A stretch of DNA of 64,000 bases from an uncultured Anaerolineaceae bacterium (lineage in GTDB: Bacteria; Chloroflexota; Anaerolineae; Anaerolineales; Anaerolineaceae), in the NCBI GenBank assembly GCA_927443345.1, contig CAKMKJ010000011.1, positions 24,740 through 88,739 on the forward strand. Reading direction: 5' to 3'. The notes beneath the pieces are model-generated. The model was given only the letters and a program-made list of their open reading frames with translations. It did no database searches and was not told the DNA's origin. The position numbers and the translations under genes are program-made. Positions 48,226 to 55,723 of this stretch are shown here, in pieces (the stretch's first letter is position 1; each line of letters begins with the position of its first letter).

Positions 48226-50412
48226 TTATTCAAATAAAAATCCCGTTTCATTTTTTCCTTCTGACAACTCTGAAAATGGAAACCCTTCTGGTATTGGTAA
48301 ATCTAAAGTCCTTCGCCACGATTCAATTTCAGCGAGTACAAGTTTCCATTCTTCTATATGTTGTCGCTCTTGTCTCGCTGAAAGTTTTTCTCGTTCAAAT
48401 ATTTGCGCCCCTTTTTCCAAAACATTTATTACTTCTAATATTTCATTAATATCAGCTTCTGAAATTCCGGGAATGAAATTAATACAACGTGCACAGAGAA
48501 ATAATCTTTTGCACGATTTATAAGAAGAACATTTACCACCGGGAATATTTCTTAAAGCACCGAATTTTTTTAGCATTTCAAATATTGTCTTTTTTACATC
48601 ATCAATATTCCTTAAACTTGTTGGGTCTATCTGAATTTCGTCATTCATCACCTCCAATATTGGCAATAACTCCCTTATTAAATCTTCAAAGGGTAGTTCA
48701 GAATAATATTCTGTGGTCGGAGGATTGATATGGTGAAGAAGTTTCATCAACTTTTCTAAGGTTGCACCATTTTTGTTTTCCGAAGTTACAACACAATGTC
48801 TAATATCATGCGATGTAATATTTACTGGTTCACCATTTACGTCTTTACTTCCATGGTTTAACATCATGAATGCTATAACAGCATTTACACCACATCCAGA
48901 AAGTTGAGCTTGATTCCATTGAACAACAAACTTATATTTGCCCGGATATTTTCTAAGGTGGGTAAAATCAGGATTTGGTGTAATCGCTTGGATTGGATAA
49001 CCAAGATAACGTTTATGAAGATTTAACCAGTCCAACAACATACCATTGATAATTTCATCAACTTCATATACTTCTCGTTTATTTGTTTTCCCTTTGGGAT
49101 ACAACTTCCAAAAATAATTAGGTTTGTTACACTTCTCATAAGTTTGGTTTTTATCATTAAAAGTAGCGAGATAGAGTCCATCTAGGCATTCTTTATCCAT
49201 ACTGACTTGAAGTATTTCACCTACTCTTATGGTGGTTTTTACAAATGTTTCAAAACAGAATGTTCCAAGTGTTGCGCCCAGAAGTAAGGGTTCTATTGAA
49301 AAAATAATGTTAGAATCTTTCTCATTTCCACTGCAAGTTCTTTTTGCATGACAAACATAATTTGAGATAGTATTACTATTACATCGCAGGATACAGTCAT
49401 TTCTAAAAGTTGTCCGCGTTAACCCGTTTATGGTTAAATAATTAGTAGCATCATTACTTAATTGATTTCCGCCCTGAATTATTCCTAAATGGATTGCTTC
49501 AAGAAACCAATCGCATTCAGGTACTGGAATACTCCCAATAAATTGAACAAATGCGTCAGTTGAAAATTTGTCTTTATACCTCAATTTATAAACTGTTTTT
49601 TGTGGAAATTTTTCCTTATGTGCTGTGACCCAACTATGTTGATTCCATACTTTGAACTTCAAATTTCCAGTAATTCCATCAAAACCCACCATAGTAATCT
49701 CTTGTGGTAACTCAATTAAGTGTTCCGCCACACTTTTCAAAACTTCTTGGTATTTGCTTTCAAAAACTTTCATCCACTTATATCTAATTGGGACTTTTTG
49801 TTTTATTGAATCCCATTCGTTTAGAATCCCTTCAACTCTTTTTTTCCGTTGTCTCCTTGTCTCCTCTTGACCTTTTGTTCGCAATTGGGATATTTCTTTA
49901 TCCACAATTAATCTTGGTAACAAAAATCTATTAAGACTTTCCTTGGTTTCTGAAGAGCGATTTTTTATATAATTGTTTTTATGTAACTCGTATTGTGATA
50001 AGCAAGTTAACCAATTATTCCCTCGAGAAAGTGAAACTTCAATAAAAACGTTCTTTATTGCTTTCGCTGGATTTACATTTTCGATAATTGCAAATTTGTT
50101 CGGAATTAAATATTTATAGAAAGCGTTTATGGATGTAATAATATGGTATGGTGACGCTAATTCTATAGGTGTGATAAAAATTGCAGCAAGGAATAATTGA
50201 TTGAACCACAAACAATCTTGTGCATGGTTTTTCATCCAAAATATAATTTTTGGGGAAATTTCACCAGCAATATCTTGAAAATTTTCAATATTATTGATTA
50301 ATTCTGGTGAAAGGTATGGTAATAGTTCCTGCCACCCATTCTGGTTTTTGCCAGTTGAATAATCAGTTTTTATTTCTTTTGAGAAATCAGAGATAATTAT
50401 TGAATTATTCAT
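48226..50412 (-). CDS. tnpB: TnpB-like tyrosine recombinase (first copy)
   Basis: A 728-residue tyrosine recombinase. Catalytic set: R396 in TTIRVGEIL, HDIR in TSHDIRHCVVTS, LLHH, and the nucleophile in TTEYYSEL. The C-terminal cysteine cluster GKCSSYKSCKRLFLCARCIN parallels that of the second copy. The ATG at 50412 overlaps the TnpA-like gene by 8 bases. Same domain order as the next TnpB-like protein, but clearly diverged. Confidence 0.85.
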   Translation of the reverse strand: MNNSIIISDFSKEIKTDYSTGKNQNGWQELLPYLSPELINNIENFQDIAGEISPKIIFWMKNHAQDCLWFNQLFLAAIFITPIELASPYHIITSINAFYKYLIPNKFAIIENVNPAKAIKNVFIEVSLSRGNNWLTCLSQYELHKNNYIKNRSSETKESLNRFLLPRLIVDKEISQLRTKGQEETRRQRKKRVEGILNEWDSIKQKVPIRYKWMKVFESKYQEVLKSVAEHLIELPQEITMVGFDGITGNLKFKVWNQHSWVTAHKEKFPQKTVYKLRYKDKFSTDAFVQFIGSIPVPECDWFLEAIHLGIIQGGNQLSNDATNYLTINGLTRTTFRNDCILRCNSNTISNYVCHAKRTCSGNEKDSNIIFSIEPLLLGATLGTFCFETFVKTTIRVGEILQVSMDKECLDGLYLATFNDKNQTYEKCNKPNYFWKLYPKGKTNKREVYEVDEIINGMLLDWLNLHKRYLGYPIQAITPNPDFTHLRKYPGKYKFVVQWNQAQLSGCGVNAVIAFMMLNHGSKDVNGEPVNITSHDIRHCVVTSENKNGATLEKLMKLLHHINPPTTEYYSELPFEDLIRELLPILEVMNDEIQIDPTSLRNIDDVKKTIFEMLKKFGALRNIPGGKCSSYKSCKRLFLCARCINFIPGISEADINEILEVINVLEKGAQIFEREKLSARQERQHIEEWKLVLAEIESWRRTLDLPIPEGFPFSELSEGKNETGFLFE

Positions 50413-51760
50413 CAAAACTCTGGTCTAAGAACTTTTGAAATTCGAGGTTACGCGCAATTGCTTCAGGGGTTAGATTCGATATTCCTTTTTCCTGATTAAT
50501 ATGTGAAGTTTTTGGGGAATATTCGCGGTCAAAAACATCAAAAAGTTCTTCGTCGCTTACCCGACCTAAATAATGGTCGTAAATTTTCATTGTTTCAGCA
50601 GATTTCCAACACATATATTTCTGAAATTTTGTTTTGTAAGCTCCAATCCTCGATGGTTCAACCAGTTCATAAATATGTCGAAGTCTTGAAGTAACAAACC
50701 AATGACGGATTTGATGTACGGTTAGTGCGACATTCGCCCTTTTACAAATTGCTCGAAAGTGTTTATAAAACCCATTGCATGTTATTGGTCTTCCAAATTT
50801 ATTTATAAATAATGGTTCTTTATCAGGCAATTCATCTAGGGAACGATGAAATGTATCAAATTCCATGCGTTCATGGTTTATATAATTATGTATCATCCGT
50901 TCAGTAATCACGTTCCAATGAATTATTTTTACCCTAGCATTTCTATCCCCTTTATTTATTCCTTTCGCTCCGATGTTAGAACCTTTAATACTGCGCCAAT
51001 CTCCTATTGTTATAGTTACCACTTCATGTATTCTTGGCCCGCCTTCAAAGAGAATTCGGAGAATAATTCGAATCGCCAAATGAACACCTTTACCTTGAGC
51101 ATTAGACAAAATAATACTATCCAGTGATGGGTCATCTATGAACTTTAATTCCCACTCTGTTTCCTTAATACAAAAATAGGTATTAGTCTCCCAATGTCTC
51201 CTTTTTTGAGGAAGGGTCATCCCTGACCTTGGAGGCATCATTGGAGTATAAGTATTTGTTCCTTTTGTCTTGTTTATCGTCCAACTAAATGGATTCAAAT
51301 ATTGATAATATTTTTCGTCAATCAAAAAATCGTAAAATACTTTCCAAGAAATGATTCTATTCTGAAGGGTTTTAATTTTGATTGTAGATAAATCAACACC
51401 TGTATTTTTATCAAATTCAGGGTGTTCAATTATTAAATTTCCATATCTATTATCCCGGACGTGCCATCCGAAATCATCTTGGATAATTTTCCGTATTTCT
51501 TTTTGCAACTCTTTTGTTGGTGAAAGGTATGACACCACAGGAGTTTGATGTATAAAACAGGTTAGAAGTAAAAGTGTATCGGATAAATAATTGATTGCAG
51601 TTTGTTCAACCCTTAATCCCCCATTTATCTTGGACATAAACTCATTGCCTACAATAAATGGCAAGCCTTGAGGGTCTTTACAATAATATTTCTTTTCGAA
51701 AACTCCCGGTTCAATTTGTTCGTTTACTTTTATGAAGCTATATTTTTCGATAGAAGACAT
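50405..51760 (-). CDS. tnpA: TnpA-like tyrosine recombinase
   Basis: A 451-residue integrase with a SAM-like core-binding part (about residues 45-160) and a catalytic domain: R243 (GGPRIHEV), H349 and R352 (HQIR), W385 (CWKS) and nucleophile Y394 (MKIYDHY). It is shorter than the two TnpB-like proteins, as TnpA is in Tn554 (361 residues there). It is the first gene of the four-gene operon that ends at 45430. Confidence 0.87.
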   Translation of the reverse strand: MSSIEKYSFIKVNEQIEPGVFEKKYYCKDPQGLPFIVGNEFMSKINGGLRVEQTAINYLSDTLLLLTCFIHQTPVVSYLSPTKELQKEIRKIIQDDFGWHVRDNRYGNLIIEHPEFDKNTGVDLSTIKIKTLQNRIISWKVFYDFLIDEKYYQYLNPFSWTINKTKGTNTYTPMMPPRSGMTLPQKRRHWETNTYFCIKETEWELKFIDDPSLDSIILSNAQGKGVHLAIRIILRILFEGGPRIHEVVTITIGDWRSIKGSNIGAKGINKGDRNARVKIIHWNVITERMIHNYINHERMEFDTFHRSLDELPDKEPLFINKFGRPITCNGFYKHFRAICKRANVALTVHQIRHWFVTSRLRHIYELVEPSRIGAYKTKFQKYMCWKSAETMKIYDHYLGRVSDEELFDVFDREYSPKTSHINQEKGISNLTPEAIARNLEFQKFLDQSFDE

Positions 51761-52007
51761 CTGAATTAATCCTTGAAATATTGGACACTTTTACTTTGTG
51801 TTTTTGACTTCTAATTCAGAACTTCACAACTAATTTTTTTCGACATTTGTTGACAAGTTAGAAGAAAAGAACTTACCGCTTTAAAAATCAGGTTTAAATA
51901 ATTCGCAATTGATACAAAACGAATATGGTTGAAATTTCCCGACTCTTTTGCAATAATTCAGAGGCATCTTCTTGACTTTCCGATAACTCCTACTTATTCG
52001 CAGTCGG

Positions 52008-52271
52008 TTAATCAGTTTTCTCATCATTAACTCCTTCGAATGGGTAAGGTCTACAATAATATTCGGTCATGCAATGTGGATGTCCAAGATTAGTAGGTAA
52101 ACCATTAATGTGAAGCTCTTGTTTATTTTTCTTAACTTGTTCTATTAAGTCCAATGCAAGAATTTCTAAATCAATCCCATTTTGGATTATGTCTCTTGCA
52201 TATTTTCTTTTCGATGTTTTTGGTTTCTTCGTTATATTGCATTTTTCATGGTTGCTCGAAATTTTTTTCAT
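52008..52271 (-). CDS. Small hypothetical protein
   Basis: An 87-residue basic protein I do not recognise. It has a Lys/Arg-rich N-terminus (KKPKTSKRKYARD) and a C-terminus with GHPHCMTEYYCRPYPFEG, whose Cys and His residues might bind metal. The ATG at 52271 has GAAGG at good spacing; earlier in-frame codons are less likely. It lies between the recombinase operon and the ParA cassette. Confidence 0.5.
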   Translation of the reverse strand: MKKISSNHEKCNITKKPKTSKRKYARDIIQNGIDLEILALDLIEQVKKNKQELHINGLPTNLGHPHCMTEYYCRPYPFEGVNDEKTD

Positions 52272-52332
52272 ATCCTTCTCACTCAATCAGCAATAATCAA
52301 AGACTGAAAATTTGTTATTTTTCTAATTGATG

Positions 52333-52399
52333 CCAGCCCCACAACCAGCCCCATAACCAGCCCCACATTCCAGCCCCATTTTTTACATAACCAGCCCCA
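52333..52399. repeat. Five direct copies of CCAGCCCCA
   Basis: Copies begin at 52333, 52345, 52357, 52370 and 52391, so spacing is 12, 12, 13 and 21 bases, with AYA often between. The cluster is GC-rich in an AT-rich setting. It lies 60 bases past the end of the small RHH gene of the ParA pair, so a centromere-like or iteron role is possible. Confidence 0.7.
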
Positions 52400-52458
52400 C
52401 ATGCCAGCATTCAATCGTTCCAGAAGGCTTCTGAACCTTTTAAAAATTGAATAGGCAT

Positions 52459-52842
52459 TCATACATCCTCCTTAAGTGTTTTTATCATTGGCGGCACGAT
52501 TTTATAGTCATAACGAGGCGAATGTTTTAATACTTCTTTTTCAAAATGAACATTTCCCTGTAGATAATTATTAATCGCATAAACTAAGAGACAATTAGCA
52601 ATTTGGGATTGTGTAATACTTTCGTCTTTGGCAATTTTTTTTATAAATTTGGTTGTCATAGGAGGTAAATCATAGGTTGCCTTAATTCTTTCTTCTTCAC
52701 GTAATTTTTTTTTCCTCATGGCTGCTGTCATTGTTTTTGCTTCGGCATAACCGCGATATATTGGATTGTTTTTTACAAGAACTTCAACATCCTCATCAAT
52801 TAGCGACATACGTGCATTTTTTGGTTTCCCTATGACCGCCAT
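52459..52842 (-). CDS. Small ParB/RHH-like partner of ParA
   Basis: A 127-residue protein. After a flexible basic N-terminus, the segment IKATYDLPPMTTKFIKKIAKDESITQSQIANCLLVYAINNYLQ (two pieces: strand then two helices) looks like a ribbon-helix-helix domain. The ATG at 52842 follows AAAGGAAA and starts 5 bases after the ParA stop. It probably binds a centromere-like site and stimulates ParA, as small partners do in type Ib systems (inference). Confidence 0.65.
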   Translation of the reverse strand: MAVIGKPKNARMSLIDEDVEVLVKNNPIYRGYAEAKTMTAAMRKKKLREEERIKATYDLPPMTTKFIKKIAKDESITQSQIANCLLVYAINNYLQGNVHFEKEVLKHSPRYDYKIVPPMIKTLKEDV

Positions 52843-52846
52843 TTCA

Positions 52847-53671
52847 TTATTTCCTTTCGAGATGTAATTTTTCGACAACTTGTTCACCAACATGAAGTAA
52901 TCCACCTATTCGCCCCCGGCTATTTATCACGGTTGATTTGCCGATGACTCCAATAACAGCAGGTGAATTTGGACAATAATCCCAAATGGTCATTCCCCTA
53001 GATGACGCTTCTCTAACATGTGTGTCTCTGGGAACAAAAGGCATTATTAGACTTGGGCCAACCAACTTTTGAAGTTCCACTAGATTAATTAGCGTTTCAG
53101 AAGTTTTTCTTTCGAACATAAATGGAACGCATCCCAATATTGTTGGAGCAACAATGTTGGGGTAATTTGCTAGTGTGCGAACGGTTTTTAAAACATGAAC
53201 CATTCCATCAAGTGATAAATAATCCATTGTCACTGGAATCAAAATATGGGTACTTGCAACCAGCCCCATAATGTGCATTACACTGGTGGAAGATGGTGAA
53301 TTATCGAGGATGATAATATCGAATCCGCTTATTTGTTGTATAAGGTCATTGAGAATGTATTCGCGGAATGAAGCTCTATTTATATGTTCTTCGATATAAA
53401 GATTAGATTGGTCGTTTGAAACAATATATAAATATTCAGAAATTTCTTGGGAGACAGATTCTATTGATTGGCCTTTTACAATCCACCTATACATTCCATC
53501 ATCTCGATTTTTACCAAAACCGACTGCAATATGCCCTTGAGGGTCTAGGTCAAGAATTAAGGTTCGTAAATGGAGGTATGAAGCCAAATAGGTAGCAAGC
53601 GAAATTGCAAGGGTGGTCTTTCCTACTCCACCTTTCTGGCTAATAATGTCGATTACACACGTATTTTTCAT
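52847..53671 (-). CDS. parA: ParA family ATPase
   Basis: A 274-residue Walker-type ATPase with deviant P-loop QKGGVGKTTLA near residue 12, LILDLDPQGH (switch I) and IIILDNSPSS (switch II). It lacks an N-terminal HTH, as in type Ib partition proteins. It suggests that the element or its ancestor existed as an episome, or uses ParA for stabilisation. An in-frame ATG at 53689 is an alternative start. Confidence 0.9.
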   Translation of the reverse strand: MKNTCVIDIISQKGGVGKTTLAISLATYLASYLHLRTLILDLDPQGHIAVGFGKNRDDGMYRWIVKGQSIESVSQEISEYLYIVSNDQSNLYIEEHINRASFREYILNDLIQQISGFDIIILDNSPSSTSVMHIMGLVASTHILIPVTMDYLSLDGMVHVLKTVRTLANYPNIVAPTILGCVPFMFERKTSETLINLVELQKLVGPSLIMPFVPRDTHVREASSRGMTIWDYCPNSPAVIGVIGKSTVINSRGRIGGLLHVGEQVVEKLHLERK

Positions 53672-53774
53672 ATAGACACCATTTTTCAATAATTGAAATT
53701 ATAAATCATTTCTTTTACAAATACAATACATATCAAACAACATTATTTATAAATGAATAAAAATAATAACAATA

Positions 53775-53816
53775 TATAAATATTATAAAATTGGAAAATG
53801 TTGTATAATATTTATA
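53775..53816. promoter_or_regulatory. 13-bp perfect inverted repeat between parA and the HTH gene
   Basis: Arms TATAAATATTATA (53775-53787) and its exact complement (53804-53816), 16 bases apart, in the divergent promoter region. The right arm includes a TATAAT. It could be the operator for the HTH protein or the parA operon. Confidence 0.6.
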
Positions 53817-53844
53817 ATTATTGCGAATTATTAGAGAGGATTTT

Positions 53845-54195
53845 ATGGATGAAATAAATGTTACATTTGGAAATTGGTTATATAAACAATACCTTCAATG
53901 GCTTTCTGACCAATCTGAAGGAATAGATAAATCACTTAAATCATATAAACCCAATATTGGAGGTTATTGTCTGTATTTAGAAATTTCTAGGGCGATGTTT
54001 TCGCAATATATCCACCACCACCGAAAACCAACTCGGCAAGTAGTAACTGCTCTTGCAAAAAAATATGGGAATGAAGTTTACAAACAATTAGGAAAATCAA
54101 TACCGGAAGCTGATTTACAAGATATTATTGATAAATGGGATGGATTGGACTCAAATGAAAAGACCAAAATAATGGCAATTATTCAATCGAAATAA
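53845..54195 (+). CDS. Small HTH-type regulator
   Basis: A 116-residue protein. The central part, GYCLYLEISRAMFSQYIHHHRKPTRQVVTALAKKYG (two pieces), resembles a Cro/CI-type HTH in which the recognition helix follows MFSQYIHHHRKP. The ATG at 53845 has GAGAGGA 4-5 bases upstream. It is divergent from parA with an inverted repeat in between and may regulate both directions. Confidence 0.65.
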   Translation: MDEINVTFGNWLYKQYLQWLSDQSEGIDKSLKSYKPNIGGYCLYLEISRAMFSQYIHHHRKPTRQVVTALAKKYGNEVYKQLGKSIPEADLQDIIDKWDGLDSNEKTKIMAIIQSK

Positions 54196-54409
54196 AAATC
54201 GTCAGGTTTGCTTAAACTATCCCCGCTGCAAGCTGATGAGTTATTTCCTCTTCGAAAAAACATCATCCCCTTATTAGGTCACATAAACACCGGTACTTAC
54301 CCACCGTCCACTTCGAGGAATAATATATTCTGCTACAAAAAAATAGCAAAATATATTGTTTGATTTTTTAATCAAACCTCTTGATTTAAAATATTTTCAA
54401 TTATCTTAA

Positions 54410-55366
54410 TTAATTATTGTATTCGAATGCCTGTTTTACTAAATCCATAACATCATCAACGGATTCTATAATCGATAATCGAACTTCAACATTACCAGTT
54501 CCCCAATGTCCGATAGAGCTAATATCCTTCCCAATTTTCTTAGTGTCGATTAAATCATTATATGGAATATCCAACCACAACACTAAATCATTGTTATAAA
54601 CATGAATTTCACAAAAATTCTTCCCTCGTTTATAACCAATATACATTTTTCTATAAAACTCAATTATTTCTCCATCAACCGACTGTAATTCCATTATTCT
54701 TTCACGGAGGGTATCCAAAACCTCTTTTATTTTTGACGATTTATTTCGCACATGATATTCAAGGTCGTAAGTCATTTTTGTGCTAGTTTCTTCTTGTTCT
54801 TGTTTCTCTTGAACACTAACAATATCTTGTTTCCCAACTATTTTGCCAACTTTTAATCCAACTCCCGGCATAAAAACATTTTCTAACAATAAAATCTCAT
54901 CATTATAATAATGGCAAGCCCAAAGCTCAACATTTGCGCCCATCCTTCGTACACCAAAAACATCATATGGATTGAACATTTCTGCAATTACAAGTACCCG
55001 CGGACTTTCCCAGTTCACTATTGAGTCTTTACCTAGTTTTTTTTGGACAGCTATTTCAAAATCGCCTTTATGAGTTAATAACCATTCAAGGTAGAAAAGA
55101 CCTTGATTTATGACAGATTCACTCTGTGTTTTTTTGTATTCGATTATGATAGGGAAATTTTCATTATCCAATGCAAGAGAGTCAATCCGTCCTCCTTGTA
55201 AACCATCCACATTGACCACAAATTCGGTAGCAATGAGTTTAGCGTTAAAGATTATTGGCAGGTTGAATTCCACCAATCTTTGCATCTGTCTTTCATTTGC
55301 GAATTTTGTAGGTTTTAGAAATGTGGCTAGTTGGTCTTGAACGCGATAAAGTGGCATAATTTCCAT
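54410..55366 (-). CDS. PD-(D/E)XK nuclease-like protein with DUF5655 domain
   Basis: A 318-residue protein. The N-terminal domain has GRIDSLALDNENFPIIIEYKK, the Asp and ExK of a PD-(D/E)XK nuclease core (about residues 58-80). The C-terminal domain, with YKRGKNFCEIHVYNNDLVLWL and DISSIGHWGTGNVEVRLS, matches DUF5655. It follows the R-M operon in the same orientation with a 51-base gap. Proteins of this type often occur beside R-M genes; a defence or DNA repair role is inferred. Confidence 0.75.
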   Translation of the reverse strand: MEIMPLYRVQDQLATFLKPTKFANERQMQRLVEFNLPIIFNAKLIATEFVVNVDGLQGGRIDSLALDNENFPIIIEYKKTQSESVINQGLFYLEWLLTHKGDFEIAVQKKLGKDSIVNWESPRVLVIAEMFNPYDVFGVRRMGANVELWACHYYNDEILLLENVFMPGVGLKVGKIVGKQDIVSVQEKQEQEETSTKMTYDLEYHVRNKSSKIKEVLDTLRERIMELQSVDGEIIEFYRKMYIGYKRGKNFCEIHVYNNDLVLWLDIPYNDLIDTKKIGKDISSIGHWGTGNVEVRLSIIESVDDVMDLVKQAFEYNN

Positions 55367-55417
55367 CCTTTGTTAATCAATCTTTTAATTATGTTCCGAA
55401 GCACATTAACTGAAATA

Positions 55418-55723
55418 TTATGAAGGATGTTTCAGTTTTGATTCAATCTCTTTATAATCCCCAAGATGAGCAGTCATAAGACTTTTCCATAACTTGCCAT
55501 GATTCGGAGCTTGATTATGTAATAGTTCATGCACAATCACGTAATTACAAACATCATCATCCATTTCTAACAATTCAATGTTAAAAATCAACAATCCACT
55601 TTTTGGAGTATATGATGCCCACTTATTCTTCATTGAACGAATAGAAATTACCTGAACTTGAACATTCAGTTTTTCTGCCCACTTGTGAACACGAGTTTTG
55701 AATGCTTCTTTATCCTGGCCCAT
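55418..55723 (-). CDS. YgjP-like (DUF45) metallopeptidase
   Basis: A 101-residue protein with SMKNKWASYTPKSGLLIFN and the zinc motif VIVHELLHNQAPNHGKLWKSL (HExxH with downstream His). It is shorter than stand-alone YgjP and may be the minimal form often found in type I R-M operons. Its ATG directly adjoins the hsdR stop codon, so the two are coupled. It may process or control the restriction enzyme (inference). Confidence 0.8.
   Translation of the reverse strand: MGQDKEAFKTRVHKWAEKLNVQVQVISIRSMKNKWASYTPKSGLLIFNIELLEMDDDVCNYVIVHELLHNQAPNHGKLWKSLMTAHLGDYKEIESKLKHPS

Noticed and set aside
52333..52399. Short direct repeats that could look like a CRISPR array
   Set aside because: The unit is 9 bases with 3-12-base gaps, far too short for repeats and spacers, and no cas genes are present.
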